Shown: positions 26,538 through 36,579, counted from the first letter of the stretch. The stretch is 64,000 nt of DNA from Christiangramia bathymodioli (GCA_009735695.1 SRSL01000005.1:62001-126000), one strand, 5' to 3'. Notes: generated from the letters alone by a model not told the origin. Made by a program: numbers and translations.

Positions 26538-28463
26538 TTACTTCACTTCTTCGAAGTCTACATCTTCTACATCATCTCCACTCTTGGCGTCTCCACCTTC
26601 AGCTCCTGTTGCACCTTGTTGTGGTCCACCTTGCTGTCCGTTTGCTCCACCCTGAGCTTCTGCCTGTGCTTTGTACATCTCTTCAGAAGCCGTTTTCCAT
26701 GCTTCGTTGATCTTGTCTAAAGCGGGCTGAATAGTTTCAACTTCTTTAGTTTCGTAAGCTTTCTTCAGCTCTTCCAATGCTTCCTCGATTGGTTTCTTCT
26801 TCTCATCAGAAAGTTTATCACCAAATTCTTTCAACTGTTTTTCAGTCTGGAAGATCATTGCATCAGCTTCGTTAAGCTTATCAACTTTCTCTTTCGCTTT
26901 CTTATCAGCATCAGCATTAGCTTCAGCCTCTTTCTTCATTTTCTCGATTTCTTCTTCGGTTAATCCTGAAGAAGCTTCGATACGGATATCCTGAGACTTA
27001 CCAGTTGCTTTATCTGTCGCACTTACTTTAATGATACCGTTGGCATCAATATCGAAAGTCACTTCAATTTGAGGAGTTCCTCTTGGCGCTGGTGGAATTC
27101 CGTCTAAGTGGAATCTACCAATTGTCTTGTTATCTGCAGCCATTGGACGCTCTCCCTGAAGTACGTGGATCTCAACAGATGGCTGATTATCAGCTGCAGT
27201 AGAGAAGGTTTGTGACTTCTTAGTTGGGATCGTGGTGTTCGCTTCGATCAGTTTAGTGTTAACTCCTCCCATCGTTTCAATACCTAGAGAAAGTGGAGTA
27301 ACATCAAGAAGCAATACATCTTTTACGTCTCCTGTAAGTACACCACCCTGGATAGCTGCACCAATTGCAACAACCTCATCCGGGTTTACACCTTTAGAAG
27401 GCTTCTTACCAAAGAATGCTTCAACCTCTTCCTGAATCTTAGGAATACGGGTTGATCCACCAACAAGAATTACCTCATCGATATCAGATTTTGAAAGACC
27501 TGCATCACTAAGTGCTTTTTTTACAGGCTCCATAGATCTTGTTACCAGTTCTGAAGCTAATTGCTCGAACTTAGAACGAGTGATAGTCTCTACAAGGTGC
27601 TTTGGTCCGCTTGCAGTTGCGGTTACATAAGGAAGGTTGATCTCTGTTTGAGAAGAAGAAGATAATTCGATCTTCGCTTTCTCAGCAGCTTCTTTCAATC
27701 TCTGAAGCGCCATAGGATCTTTTCTTAGATCGATATCTTCAGCCTTCTGGAAGTTATCTGCAAGGTAATCGATCAATACTTCATCAAAGTCATCCCCACC
27801 AAGGTGAGTATCACCATTAGTAGAAAGCACTTCAAATACACCATCACCTAGCTCAAGAATAGAAATATCGAAAGTACCACCACCAAGGTCATACACAGCG
27901 ATCTTCTGATCCTGAGATTTCTTATCCAATCCGTAAGCAAGTGCTGCTGCGGTTGGCTCGTTTATAATTCTTCTTACTTTAAGACCTGCGATCTCACCAG
28001 CTTCCTTAGTAGCGTGACGCTGAGAGTCATTAAAATAGGCAGGAACGGTAATAACCGCTTCGGTCACATCCTGTCCAAGGTAATCTTCAGCAGTTTTCTT
28101 CATTTTTTGAAGTACCATTGCTGAAAGCTCTTGTGGCGTATAAAGACGACCATCAATTTCTACACGAGGAGTATCGTTATCACCTTTCTTTACAGTATAA
28201 GGTACACGACTCGCTTCTCTTTCAGATTCAGAAAACTTGTTCCCCATAAATCTTTTAATGGAAGAAATAGTTTTCTGTGGGTTGGTTACAGCCTGACGCT
28301 TTGCAGGGTCACCAACCTTTATTTCGCCACCTTCAACGAATGCGATCACAGAAGGTGTAGTTCTTTTTCCTTCGGCATTAGGTATCACCGTTGGTTCGTT
28401 ACCTTCCATTACGGCAACGCAGGAGTTGGTAGTACCCAAGTCAATTCCAATTACTTTACTCAT
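26538..28463 (-). CDS. dnaK: Chaperone DnaK (Hsp70)
   Basis: DnaK is the ATP-driven general chaperone. The 641-aa protein is collinear with the family: [21 protein letters not shown] at the start, [85 protein letters not shown] and a substrate-binding domain with [20 protein letters not shown] Gln/Gly-rich linker precedes the conserved acidic C-terminus [11 protein letters not shown]. It is monocistronic; dnaJ and grpE are not adjacent. Divergent sdaA begins 216 bp away; the gap holds a palindromic element. Confidence 0.98.
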   Translation of the reverse strand: MSKVIGIDLGTTNSCVAVMEGNEPTVIPNAEGKRTTPSVIAFVEGGEIKVGDPAKRQAVTNPQKTISSIKRFMGNKFSESEREASRVPYTVKKGDNDTPRVEIDGRLYTPQELSAMVLQKMKKTAEDYLGQDVTEAVITVPAYFNDSQRHATKEAGEIAGLKVRRIINEPTAAALAYGLDKKSQDQKIAVYDLGGGTFDISILELGDGVFEVLSTNGDTHLGGDDFDEVLIDYLADNFQKAEDIDLRKDPMALQRLKEAAEKAKIELSSSSQTEINLPYVTATASGPKHLVETITRSKFEQLASELVTRSMEPVKKALSDAGLSKSDIDEVILVGGSTRIPKIQEEVEAFFGKKPSKGVNPDEVVAIGAAIQGGVLTGDVKDVLLLDVTPLSLGIETMGGVNTKLIEANTTIPTKKSQTFSTAADNQPSVEIHVLQGERPMAADNKTIGRFHLDGIPPAPRGTPQIEVTFDIDANGIIKVSATDKATGKSQDIRIEASSGLTEEEIEKMKKEAEANADADKKAKEKVDKLNEADAMIFQTEKQLKEFGDKLSDEKKKPIEEALEELKKAYETKEVETIQPALDKINEAWKTASEEMYKAQAEAQGGANGQQGGPQQGATGAEGGDAKSGDDVEDVDFEEVK

Positions 28464-28535
28464 AACTATATAACTTGTTTTTTACGATTAGTTTTTCAAT
28501 TTTACACTCACTGAAAGTCAATCATTATGCCAGCG

Positions 28536-28578
28536 CAAATCTTCTGACAGACTGTCACTTTTTATCAACAGCCTGTCA
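28536..28578. promoter_or_regulatory. Palindromic operator candidate upstream of dnaK
   Basis: A perfect 13-bp palindrome TGACAG-A-CTGTCA occupies 28545-28557. A second CTGTCA half-site lies at 28573-28578, exactly 21 bp (two helical turns) from the first. A leftward TTTG (28536-28539 as CAAA) beside the palindrome could be the dnaK -33 element. A separate 12-bp palindrome TATAACGTTATA is at 28602-28613, nearer sdaA. The CIRCE element of HrcA is not present. Confidence 0.5.
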
Positions 28579-28651
28579 TTTGCAGGTTTTAGGCCATTAA
28601 CTATAACGTTATAATTTTCGCGATTTTTCATGGGCAGGATTAGCAATTCAT

Positions 28652-28659
28652 TATTTTTG
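28652..28659 (+). promoter_or_regulatory. Candidate -7 box (TATTTTTG) for sdaA
   Basis: TATTTTTG fits TAnnTTTG and ends 20 bp before the sdaA ATG. The -33 region holds only a T-run (28624-28628). Confidence 0.5.
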
Positions 28660-28679
28660 CTTTCAAATTTCTACTCTGA

Positions 28680-30113
28680 ATGCGAAAAATAGAATGCATT
28701 AGCGTTTTTGACATGCTTAAGGTGGGCGTTGGGCCTTCCAGTTCCCACACCCTTGGCCCGTGGAGGGCTGCCCAAAGGTGGATCACTGAACTGAAAAATA
28801 AAGACAGGTTTGATGAGGTTGAAAAAATTCATATCGACCTTTACGGTTCTTTGAGCCTTACCGGAAAAGGGCATGCTACCGATATCGCTACTTTACTTGG
28901 TTTGCTGGGGCATGACCCGGTTACCATGGATATTTCTATTATCGAGTCTGAAATAGAACGCATTAAAGAATCGGGTAAACTTCTTCTGAACGGTGAAAGA
29001 GATATCGCTTTCAGTATAACTGAAGATCTTAAGTTCAACCGAAAGTTTCTCGAATTCCATCCTAACGGGATCACTTTTCGTGCCTTGCTGAAAAACGGAA
29101 AAAAAACCAATTCTTCTTTTTATTCTATCGGCGGCGGATTTGTGGTAAAAAAAGAACGCAAGAATGCCAGCAGGAAAATGAAGAATTTCCAGCAGTTCCC
29201 TTTTCCAATCGAAAAGGCTACAGAATTGCTTGCATTCTGTAAAGCTGAGAATAAGACCATCTCTGAGATCGTGCTGGAAAATGAACGTTCCCTTCGAACC
29301 GATGAACAGATCGAAGCCAATTTCAAACAGGTTTGGGATGTCATGCTGGAAAGTATGTACATTGGCTGTCATACCGAAGGCACGCTTCCTGGCGGACTCA
29401 ATGTTAAGCGCCGTGCCTTTGAAATGCATCAGCGGTTGATCGGTGATACCGAATATTCTGGGATCGAAGACTGGATCCCGGCAATTCGCAAGACCGAAGT
29501 GAAATTCCGCCAGATCCTGAAATGGGTAAGTTGTTTCGCACTTAGCGTAAATGAAGTAAATGCATCTCTGGGAAGGGTTGTTACCGCGCCAACCAATGGT
29601 AGTGCAGGAACTGTCCCTGCCGTAATGATGTATTATATGTGTATCGAAAATCACGATGCCACGTTCGAAGATCTTAAAAGATTTATGCTGGTTGCCGGGG
29701 AAATTGGCAGTCTCTTTAAAAAAGGAGCGACCATTTCCGCAGCGATGGGCGGTTGCCAGGCAGAAATTGGTGTATCTTCAGCCATGGCCGCTGGAGGTCT
29801 TACCGAACTAATGGGAGGAACCCCGGAGCAGGTTTTGATGGCCAGCGAGATCGCCATGGAGCATCATCTTGGTCTAACCTGCGATCCTATTGCCGGCCTG
29901 GTCCAGGTTCCATGTATCGAAAGAAATGCCATGGGCGCCATCAAGGCGATAAATGCCGCCGAGATCGCCATGGAAAGTGATGCCAGCAAAGCAAAAGTGC
30001 CACTGGACAAAGTGATCGAGACCATGTGGGAAACGGCCAAGGATATGAATAAGAAATACAAGGAAACTTCAGAAGGTGGACTTGCGGTCAAGGTAAGCCT
30101 GAGTGATTGTTAA
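28680..30113 (+). CDS. sdaA: L-serine ammonia-lyase (iron-sulfur)
   Basis: Single-chain L-serine dehydratase with both alpha and beta parts, converting serine to pyruvate and ammonia through a 4Fe-4S cluster. 477 aa is slightly longer than the E. coli enzyme. N-terminal KVGVGPSSSHTLGPWRAAQ is the substrate-binding beta part. The C-terminal alpha part contains GCHTEGTLPGGLNVKRRA, VTAPTNGSAGTVPAV, MGGCQAEIGVSSAM, HLGLTCDPIAGLVQVPCIERN, including the Cys residues that ligate the cluster. The CPBP protease gene starts 10 bp after its stop. Confidence 0.96.
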   Translation: MRKIECISVFDMLKVGVGPSSSHTLGPWRAAQRWITELKNKDRFDEVEKIHIDLYGSLSLTGKGHATDIATLLGLLGHDPVTMDISIIESEIERIKESGKLLLNGERDIAFSITEDLKFNRKFLEFHPNGITFRALLKNGKKTNSSFYSIGGGFVVKKERKNASRKMKNFQQFPFPIEKATELLAFCKAENKTISEIVLENERSLRTDEQIEANFKQVWDVMLESMYIGCHTEGTLPGGLNVKRRAFEMHQRLIGDTEYSGIEDWIPAIRKTEVKFRQILKWVSCFALSVNEVNASLGRVVTAPTNGSAGTVPAVMMYYMCIENHDATFEDLKRFMLVAGEIGSLFKKGATISAAMGGCQAEIGVSSAMAAGGLTELMGGTPEQVLMASEIAMEHHLGLTCDPIAGLVQVPCIERNAMGAIKAINAAEIAMESDASKAKVPLDKVIETMWETAKDMNKKYKETSEGGLAVKVSLSDC

Positions 30114-30123
30114 TTGATCGAAT

Positions 30124-30813
30124 TTGAATGTTTTAAAGGAGAATAACTTTAATCTTAAGCTGAAGAACCTTTTCAGGAATTTCATGCTGATGATCCTGTC
30201 TTATTTTATCTTTTTCTTTCTCCTCGGAATCATCAATCTTTTTGTACTGGAACTCGATTTTGACCAGTATCAGCAAATCGAAATTCTCGAGATCTTTAAT
30301 GAAAGCCCATGGAAATTCGCTTTCCTTGCAATAATTGCAGCGCCAATAATAGAGGAAAGTATTTTCCGCAGCCTGCTGAAACCATCCAAAAGCTCCCTTA
30401 GGATCTTTATTTGTTCTATTCTCTATATGCTAGGAATTGTTATCATTCCTGAAGAAGCGCATTGGAGTTTAAGATATTTGCTGCTTTTTGGCACAATCTC
30501 CTTTATATATTATGCCCTTGGAAATTTGATCAGTGATGGCTTATACCGAAAAATATGCTTTTACTTTTACCGATATTATATAGCCATCTGGATTGGGGGC
30601 GCCATCCTGTTCGGCTTTGTTCATATCTTCAATTATTTAGATAGTTTTGAGCTAAACCTGGTACTGTTCCTGATGATCTTCCCGAGGATCATTGCAGGTT
30701 TTTTCTTCGGAAAGGTGAAACTCGAGAACAAGAATCTAATCTGGCCAATACTCCTGCACAGCATGAACAATTCCATGGTTTTAATTCTTTTACTACCGTT
30801 CAACCTTTCCTAA
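30124..30813 (+). CDS. CPBP-family intramembrane metalloprotease
   Basis: A 229-aa multi-pass membrane protein of the CAAX-protease/bacteriocin-processing (CPBP, ABI) family. The catalytic motifs are in order: IEESIFRSLL (Glu-Glu-x3-Arg) at about 76, LFGFVHIFN (His) at about 161 and LLHSMNNSMV (His, Asn) near 213. Bacterial members act in bacteriocin immunity, peptide processing or are of unknown role. The start is TTG 30124, the only start codon before an in-frame upstream stop; the first in-frame ATG would delete 20 residues. It follows sdaA by 10 bp, so co-transcription is likely though functionally unexplained. Confidence 0.88.
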   Translation: MNVLKENNFNLKLKNLFRNFMLMILSYFIFFFLLGIINLFVLELDFDQYQQIEILEIFNESPWKFAFLAIIAAPIIEESIFRSLLKPSKSSLRIFICSILYMLGIVIIPEEAHWSLRYLLLFGTISFIYYALGNLISDGLYRKICFYFYRYYIAIWIGGAILFGFVHIFNYLDSFELNLVLFLMIFPRIIAGFFFGKVKLENKNLIWPILLHSMNNSMVLILLLPFNLS

Positions 30814-30951
30814 TTAACAAAGTCTTAAATCATTTTTGGGCTTCCGTTTCGTAACTTCTGCCGACAAATTATTTTTATAATGTATGAAGCTCATCCAAGG
30901 AAAATTTGACTGAGCCTTCATCAAAAATAAAACCAACTAAAAGAAAGAAGT

Positions 30952-31956
30952 ATGAAAGCAGCAGTTGTTGAAGAAGCCGGAGGCGATTTTATCATTAAGG
31001 AGGTAGATAAACCAAAACCTTCCGAAAATGAAGTTCTAATAAAGGTAGAAGCCTGCGGAATATGCCATAGCGATAATTTTGTAAAGGCAGGAGGATTTCC
31101 CGGGCTCGAATACCCAAGAATTCCCGGCCATGAAGTGGTTGGAATCGTTGAAGAAGTAGGAAAGAATGTATCTAACTGGAAAAAAGGTCAGCGAGTTGGA
31201 GTTGGCTGGCATGGCGGCCATTGTTTTGAATGCGAACCCTGCAGACGCGGTGATTTTATAAACTGCCAGAACGGGAAAATAAGTGGTATCTCCTATGACG
31301 GTGGTTACGCCGAATATATGACCGCGCCTAAAGAAGCAATCGCAGCAATCCCCGAGGAATTATCTTCAGCCGATGCCGCTCCATTATTATGCGCAGGAAT
31401 TACGGTTTATAACGCTTTACGAAATTCAGGGATCCGGGCTGGCGACCTGGTAGCCGTTCAGGGAATTGGCGGGCTTGGTCACCTGGCTATTCAGTATGCC
31501 AATAAAATGGGAATGAGAACCGTCGCCATTTCGCATAGCGATGATAAAAAAGACCTGGCGAGCAAACTGGGCGCCCATCATTTTATCAATACCGGAGAAA
31601 AAGACGGTTCAGAAGAACTTCAAAAACTGGGAGGAGCTAAACTAATACTTGCTACAGCTCCGCACAGCGATGCGATTTCAGCAGTAGTAGACGGACTGGG
31701 AATTGACGGAAAATTGCTAATGGTTGCAGCGACCGGAGAACCCATTGAAGTTTCTCCAATGCAGTTATTGATGGGCAGAAAATCGGCAGCTGGTTGGCCA
31801 AGTGGAACTGCAATGGATTCTGAAGACACGCTAAATTTCAGCGCCATGACCGGCACCAAACCTATGATAGAAGAGTTTCCGCTGGACAAGGCAAATGAAG
31901 CCTTCGAAAAAATGATGAATAACAAGGCAAGGTTCAGAGTGGTTTTAAAACCTTAA
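30952..31956 (+). CDS. Zinc-dependent alcohol dehydrogenase (MDR family)
   Basis: A 334-aa medium-chain dehydrogenase. Catalytic zinc ligands are Cys in EACGICHSDNF (with the following His) and the GHEVVG segment; the structural zinc Cys cluster is HCFECEPCRRGDFINC. The nucleotide-binding GxGGxGH is GIGGLGHLAIQYA. It reduces aldehydes or oxidises alcohols with NAD(P); the sequence resembles the AdhP/YahK group, where NADP is common. It could act on acetaldehyde from EutBC, 5 kb away, but there is no operon evidence. Closed by a terminator. Confidence 0.9.
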   Translation: MKAAVVEEAGGDFIIKEVDKPKPSENEVLIKVEACGICHSDNFVKAGGFPGLEYPRIPGHEVVGIVEEVGKNVSNWKKGQRVGVGWHGGHCFECEPCRRGDFINCQNGKISGISYDGGYAEYMTAPKEAIAAIPEELSSADAAPLLCAGITVYNALRNSGIRAGDLVAVQGIGGLGHLAIQYANKMGMRTVAISHSDDKKDLASKLGAHHFINTGEKDGSEELQKLGGAKLILATAPHSDAISAVVDGLGIDGKLLMVAATGEPIEVSPMQLLMGRKSAAGWPSGTAMDSEDTLNFSAMTGTKPMIEEFPLDKANEAFEKMMNNKARFRVVLKP

Positions 31957-31980
31957 GGTTCCGAATACTAGCCTTTTTGA

Positions 31981-32015
31981 ACCGGAAGATCAGCGTTTTG
32001 ATCTTCCGGTTTTTA
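31981..32015. terminator. Rho-independent terminator
   Basis: ACCGGAAGATCA (31981-31992) pairs with TGATCTTCCGGT (31999-32010), followed by TTTTT. It ends the alcohol dehydrogenase gene and is shared with the convergent gene whose stop is at 32018. Confidence 0.93.
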
Positions 32016-32017
32016 AT

Positions 32018-32464
32018 TTATTCCTTACAATCTGTTTTGGTTCGAGTATCGATCACATAAGTGATTTTCCAGGTATCATTGAAGTTAACCATTTGGAAGC
32101 TATTCACCCCGCAATGAGAAAAATTTCCGTTGAAATAAAAGCTATAAGGCGTGGTTACTGTGGCAAGTACACCGTTCTTTTCCACCCGGTATTCATGCAG
32201 GACTTCTTCAAATTCTGCTTCAGCGGGAATAGATGCGATTCTTTCGAGGAATTCGTCATATTCCATTGAGCTGAATTGCACTTTTCCTGACTCATCAAGA
32301 GCAGCAGTTTCCATTTGGGTTCCAAATTGTGCCAGTTTTTTTAGAGCTACAGTATCCTGGGCATGGAATGCCTTAAAAAATTCCTTTACGAGATCTTCGG
32401 GATTTGACTGTGCAACAGCCGAAAAATTCAGAAGTAAGAAGCTAAGTAAAATTAGTTTTTTCAT
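32018..32464 (-). CDS. Secreted NTF2-like protein
   Basis: A 148-aa exported protein (signal peptide MKKLILLSFLLLNFSAVAQ). The mature part begins with a helix EDLVKEFFKAFHAQDTVALKK and ends with strands NSFQMVNFNDTWKITYVIDT, the usual outline of NTF2/SnoaL-like cone folds (DUF4440-type). A conserved Cys near the C-terminus (TDCKE) and one in SHCGVN could form a disulfide. Function unknown. It is divergent from panB and shares the intergenic promoter region. Confidence 0.72.
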   Translation of the reverse strand: MKKLILLSFLLLNFSAVAQSNPEDLVKEFFKAFHAQDTVALKKLAQFGTQMETAALDESGKVQFSSMEYDEFLERIASIPAEAEFEEVLHEYRVEKNGVLATVTTPYSFYFNGNFSHCGVNSFQMVNFNDTWKITYVIDTRTKTDCKE

Positions 32465-32475
32465 TAGAAGCTAGT

Positions 32476-32507
32476 TTTGAATGTGGCTCACGAATTTACT
32501 ACTTTTA
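32476..32507 (+). promoter_or_regulatory. Promoter for panB (TTTG-N20-TACTTTTA)
   Basis: TTTG at 32476-32479 and TACTTTTA at 32500-32507 are 20 nt apart; the -7 box differs from TAnnTTTG in its last base only. The transcript would begin near 32513. This makes the in-frame ATG at 32481 unusable and supports ATG 32529. Confidence 0.55.
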
Positions 32508-32528
32508 CTCAAATTTAATTTCAAGCCG

Positions 32529-33347
32529 ATGTCTGTTGCTAAAAAAGAATACAAGCGTATCACCACAAAATCACTGGTAGATATGAAAGCGAATGGTGAA
32601 AAGATCGCCATGCTTACTGCCTATGATTATTCCATGGCAAAGATCGTAGATGGGGCCGGGATAGATGTGATCCTTGTTGGAGATTCTGCAAGTAACGTAA
32701 TGGCAGGGCATGAAACAACGCTTCCTATCACCCTTGACCAGATGATCTATCACGCTACCAGTGTGGTAAGAGCGATAAATCGTTGCCTGGTAGTTGTAGA
32801 CCTTCCTTTCGGAAGTTACCAGAGTGACCCTAAAGAGGCTTTAAGATCTGCGATCAGGATCATGAAGGAAAGCGGTGCGCACGCAGTGAAGCTTGAGGGC
32901 GGGAAAGAGGTCAAGGAAAGCATCAAACGCATCCTGAACGCCGGTATCCCGGTAATGGGGCACCTTGGTCTTACTCCACAGTCTATCTATAAATTCGGAA
33001 CTTACACCGTAAGAGCCAAAGAAGAAGAGGAAGCTGATAAATTGAAAAGCGATGCTAAAATGCTCGAGAAACAAGGTTGTTTTGCCCTGGTATTGGAGAA
33101 GGTACCAGCAAAACTAGCCAAAGAAGTTGCTGAAAGTGTAAGCATCCCCGTTATTGGGATTGGTGCCGGAAATGGTGTTGACGGTCAGGTTTTGGTAGTC
33201 CATGACATGCTTGGAATGACCCACGAGTTCAATCCTCGCTTCCTGAGACGTTACGCTGATCTGCATACTGAAATGACCAATGCATTCAGGAATTACAAGG
33301 ATGACGTGAAGAGCAAGGATTTCCCTTCAGATAAGGAACAATATTAG
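32529..33347 (+). CDS. panB: 3-methyl-2-oxobutanoate hydroxymethyltransferase PanB
   Basis: PanB makes ketopantoate from 2-oxoisovalerate and methylenetetrahydrofolate, the first step to pantothenate and CoA; its substrate is also the valine precursor made by the ilv genes further along. 272 aa from ATG 32529, the usual family length. Motifs: [83 protein letters not shown] longer reading from 32481 is not favoured because the promoter lies in it. Confidence 0.95.
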   Translation: MSVAKKEYKRITTKSLVDMKANGEKIAMLTAYDYSMAKIVDGAGIDVILVGDSASNVMAGHETTLPITLDQMIYHATSVVRAINRCLVVVDLPFGSYQSDPKEALRSAIRIMKESGAHAVKLEGGKEVKESIKRILNAGIPVMGHLGLTPQSIYKFGTYTVRAKEEEEADKLKSDAKMLEKQGCFALVLEKVPAKLAKEVAESVSIPVIGIGAGNGVDGQVLVVHDMLGMTHEFNPRFLRRYADLHTEMTNAFRNYKDDVKSKDFPSDKEQY

Positions 33348-33439
33348 CGAGGTTCGAGGTTAGAATGACGAAATACGAAGGTTGGAATGGCTAAAATTCA
33401 GAATTAATCTCACAGTCCACTTCTAAAAAATCATCAATA

Positions 33440-34141
33440 TTGGGTTCAGAAAAAACAATCTCCAATAAGGAAAATCTTCAGGTTCTGTATGAAGACAACC
33501 ATGTCATTATAGTAAACAAACGGCCCGGGGATATTGTTCAGGGTGATAAGACTGGGGACAAACCTTTAAGCGAAGTCGTAAAGTCATTTCTGAAAGAAAA
33601 ATACAACAAGCCAGGGAATGTCTACCTGGGTGTGGTTCACAGGTTAGACAGGCCTACCAGTGGGATCGTTCTTTTTTCGAAAACATCCAAAGCTTTACCG
33701 AGACTGAATAAATTATTTCAGAATAAAGATGCGCAAAAGACCTATTGGGCTGTAGTTAAAAACCCTCCTCCAAAACAAAAAGACCGGTTGGTTCATTTTC
33801 TTAAACGTAACCCAAAACAGAATAAATCCTACGCCCACATCAAGGAAGTGCCAGACAGCAAAAAAGCCATTCTCCACTATGAGCTAATAAAAGAGCTCAA
33901 TAATTATTACTTGCTGGAGATCGACCTGGAAACCGGGAGACATCACCAAATAAGGAGTCAGCTTTCTGCAATTGGATGTCCCATTAAAGGCGACCTGAAG
34001 TACGGTTTTGATCGAAGCAATAAAGATGCAAGTATTCACCTGCATGCCCGGGAATTAAGATTCGAGCATCCGGTTAAAAAAGTTCCGGTTCATGTGGTTG
34101 CTCCTACTCCCCCAGACCCGATCTGGGATGCCTGTCTTTAA
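33440..34141 (+). CDS. RluA-family RNA pseudouridine synthase
   Basis: A 233-aa enzyme of the RluA family, converting specific uridines in rRNA or tRNA to pseudouridine. The catalytic motif is VVHRLDRPTSGIVLFSKT (Asp in HRLDRPTSG). Other family segments are VLYEDNHVIIVNKRPGDIV, LLEIDLETGRHHQIRSQLS and IHLHARELRFEHPV. No S4 domain is present, so it is the short single-domain form. The start is TTG 33440, with no nearby in-frame ATG. Its stop overlaps the convergent EamA transporter by 4 bp. Confidence 0.9.
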   Translation: MGSEKTISNKENLQVLYEDNHVIIVNKRPGDIVQGDKTGDKPLSEVVKSFLKEKYNKPGNVYLGVVHRLDRPTSGIVLFSKTSKALPRLNKLFQNKDAQKTYWAVVKNPPPKQKDRLVHFLKRNPKQNKSYAHIKEVPDSKKAILHYELIKELNNYYLLEIDLETGRHHQIRSQLSAIGCPIKGDLKYGFDRSNKDASIHLHARELRFEHPVKKVPVHVVAPTPPDPIWDACL

Positions 34142-35022
34142 GTTTTATTGGGCTTATTATTGCGAATGGACATCAAACTTTCAATGACCACTGCACTCAG
34201 GATCAGTAATCCCCCTATCAGGGTATTCACACCGGGGAATTCATTTAAAAAGATCATTCCCAGGATGATCCCATAAACCGGCTGAATACTGCTCATAATA
34301 CTGGCCGCGGTAATACTGAAATTCCTAAAGCTTTTCAAAAATAAGGTATGCCCTACACATGTTGTGAGTACCGCCAAAAGCAGAAGCGGTTTCCATTGAC
34401 TTAAAACCAGTTCAATTTCGCTGACGAAAACTGAAGGAAAAAGGCAAATGGCTACTACCAGGATCTGGTAAAACATTAGGGCCGTGCCATTATATCGCTC
34501 TACCTCTCGCTTCATTAATAAGTTTCGGAAGGAATAAAATACTGCCGAAGCGATCCCGAACAGGATAGCGATAAAATAGTCATTTTCAAGATCGAATTCA
34601 GGGCTAAGGAAATAGATTCCGGCCAGCACCAGCAATCCCAGGCCAATATGTACTTTATTGAATTTGACCCTGAACAACACCGGTTCTAAAAATGCAGTAA
34701 TAACCGGGTAGGTAAATAAGGATAACAAGGCGATCGCCACACTACTGTATTGAAGGGAATAAAAATAAGTGATCCAGTGCCCACCCATTAGAATTCCTCC
34801 CAGGATCATTTTCAGAAGATCCCGTTTATTATCAACTTTAAGAGAGATCTTTTGCCATTTGCAAAAAAGATAAAAGATGACCACCGCGAGGACACAGCGA
34901 TAGAAAATGGTGAAAACAGGATGCAGGGTGATATATCTCCCAAGGGCTCCCGAGGTGCTGATCAGCATCACGGCGAGGTTAAGCTGCAGAATATTGATTA
35001 CATGCTGATTCTTCTGAGGCAA
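34138..35022 (-). CDS. EamA-family (DMT) transporter
   Basis: A 294-aa inner-membrane protein with about 10 transmembrane segments in two EamA repeats (first ~10-140, second ~155-285). The second repeat carries the typical PVYGIILGMIFLNEFPGVNTLIGGLLI segment just before the last helix; the first carries YPVITAFLEPVLF. DMT transporters export or import amino acids, drugs or metabolites; the substrate is not readable here. It follows the 514-aa helical protein by 12 bp on the same strand, so the two are probably co-transcribed. Confidence 0.88.
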   Translation of the reverse strand: MPQKNQHVINILQLNLAVMLISTSGALGRYITLHPVFTIFYRCVLAVVIFYLFCKWQKISLKVDNKRDLLKMILGGILMGGHWITYFYSLQYSSVAIALLSLFTYPVITAFLEPVLFRVKFNKVHIGLGLLVLAGIYFLSPEFDLENDYFIAILFGIASAVFYSFRNLLMKREVERYNGTALMFYQILVVAICLFPSVFVSEIELVLSQWKPLLLLAVLTTCVGHTLFLKSFRNFSITAASIMSSIQPVYGIILGMIFLNEFPGVNTLIGGLLILSAVVIESLMSIRNNKPNKT

Positions 35023-35034
35023 ATCTCTTTAGTT

Positions 35035-36579
35035 TTATCTCGATATGGCCTTACTTTTCTCTTTCATAATGGCTTTAACCGGCCGATTTTCGATCTTGCT
35101 TTCCAGCCATGAAATGATGTCCAAATATAAGAATGCTCTTTTCTCGTAGGGATGATCTTCGAATTTTTTAAGTTTTGCATGTAGTTTTCTGAATTCATCC
35201 TTGATATTCAAAGGAGAAACATCCGGCATATTCCTCAGGAATCTAATCATTTCCTTTTGTACCTCATGAAGGTCATCCATCTTGATAAGAAACTTATAAG
35301 TAGACTTCACCAAACTGTCCAGATGGTAATCAAGACCGGCCTCATAATGCGCCACCAGATTAAGAATACGCGCAAAACACATCAGGTCTTCCCGCATTTC
35401 CAGCGATTTATTGGTGATAATCTTTTTAAGGTATTCAATACATTTCTTATTGTCACCGTCACCAAAATAAAGGCAGCCAATTTTATAGTAAAATACCATA
35501 ATATGGTGTTCATCCAGCCTTCCACGGAATTTGGCTATTTTCTGATTGATCTTTTCAACCAGCTCATCGGCGTTTCCGAATTCACCCTTCATAAAGCGCA
35601 AATTCAACTTATTGGAATAGACATATAAAAATGCCAGAGCCGAAATATTATCATCATGGGGAATTCTAGGATCCCGAAGCGAATCCTCCAGGTGCTTTAA
35701 GGTCTCTTCAAAAAGCTCTGTGTGGCTCAGGTAAAAAAGCGATTCCAGCAAATAATGATTCCCTTTCAAATAAGAAACCGGATGAATTGGAATCAGGTGG
35801 TTGTAATCCTTAAACAGATCATTCCATTTGGAGGAATATCGATAACATCCCAAAAAATCCTGGATCAAAAAGCTGTACCACAAGTGGGCCTTATATAGCC
35901 AAAGCTTTTCCCGGAAGCCCAATTCTGAAAAATCATATTCAGGTAGTTGCTTCTGAAAATAGTCCTTTATCCCCTCGGCTTCTTCTTTTGTTCGGCAATA
36001 ACCCATTTTCAGAAAGATCGAATATAGCTCCAGGGAGAGGTTAGAAAGTTTACCTGAAATTACATTGAGCTTATTGAGTTCTTCGGTTTGCTTGATCAGG
36101 GTTTCCGCCCGGTTCTTGATACTCCGGGTGATATACTGAGATTCGATGATCTTCTCGAGCTCAAGTATCTCGTAAGCCACATTCTTTTCTTCGTAGGTAA
36201 GGGCAGTTGATTTAACCTTATCCAGGATCTTCAAACTTTGTTTGTATAAGCCCTTATGGTATAAAATATATGCGAAATCCAGCTGCTCCCGTATTTGGAC
36301 CGGCACATCCTGGTGAGCAGGGTTCAGTCTTAAGGAGATAAGAAGCTGCTTATAAAGATGCGTCTTTACATTAGATAATTGCTGTTTGCTGATGCGAGTA
36401 TTTTTCAGGATCTCAGCCTCATCATATCTCTTTTGCTTCAGAATGACTTTATAAAGGTTCAGGAATTTACTGTCTGAATTTACCCCAATGCGGCCCACAT
36501 ACAGGGAAAACTGCCTTTTTTCAGAGGCCGAAAGGGATTTTATGAGAGAAAATAAATTTTCAGTCAGGTCATTGGTCAT
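35035..36579 (-). CDS. Helical-repeat protein of unknown function
   Basis: A 514-aa protein, soluble and almost wholly alpha-helical by composition, with spaced Leu/Tyr pairs such as YILYHKGLYKQSLKILDKV, IGCLYFGDGDNKKCIEYLKKI and LDFAYIL that look like degenerate TPR-type hairpins. The N-terminal part (SLIKSLSASEKRQFSLYVGR) is distinctive. I recognise the type as a conserved Bacteroidota protein but know no function. It is transcribed divergently from leuA with 148 bp between the starts and is upstream of the EamA gene. Confidence 0.75.
   Translation of the reverse strand: MTNDLTENLFSLIKSLSASEKRQFSLYVGRIGVNSDSKFLNLYKVILKQKRYDEAEILKNTRISKQQLSNVKTHLYKQLLISLRLNPAHQDVPVQIREQLDFAYILYHKGLYKQSLKILDKVKSTALTYEEKNVAYEILELEKIIESQYITRSIKNRAETLIKQTEELNKLNVISGKLSNLSLELYSIFLKMGYCRTKEEAEGIKDYFQKQLPEYDFSELGFREKLWLYKAHLWYSFLIQDFLGCYRYSSKWNDLFKDYNHLIPIHPVSYLKGNHYLLESLFYLSHTELFEETLKHLEDSLRDPRIPHDDNISALAFLYVYSNKLNLRFMKGEFGNADELVEKINQKIAKFRGRLDEHHIMVFYYKIGCLYFGDGDNKKCIEYLKKIITNKSLEMREDLMCFARILNLVAHYEAGLDYHLDSLVKSTYKFLIKMDDLHEVQKEMIRFLRNMPDVSPLNIKDEFRKLHAKLKKFEDHPYEKRAFLYLDIISWLESKIENRPVKAIMKEKSKAISR

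Noticed and set aside
28463-28680. CIRCE operator for HrcA upstream of dnaK
   Set aside because: TTAGCACTC and GAGTGCTAA are not present in the gap.
28893-29654. A 253-codon open frame on the strand opposite sdaA
   Set aside because: It lies entirely within the well-conserved sdaA gene, has no family look and its composition follows the sense codons of sdaA.
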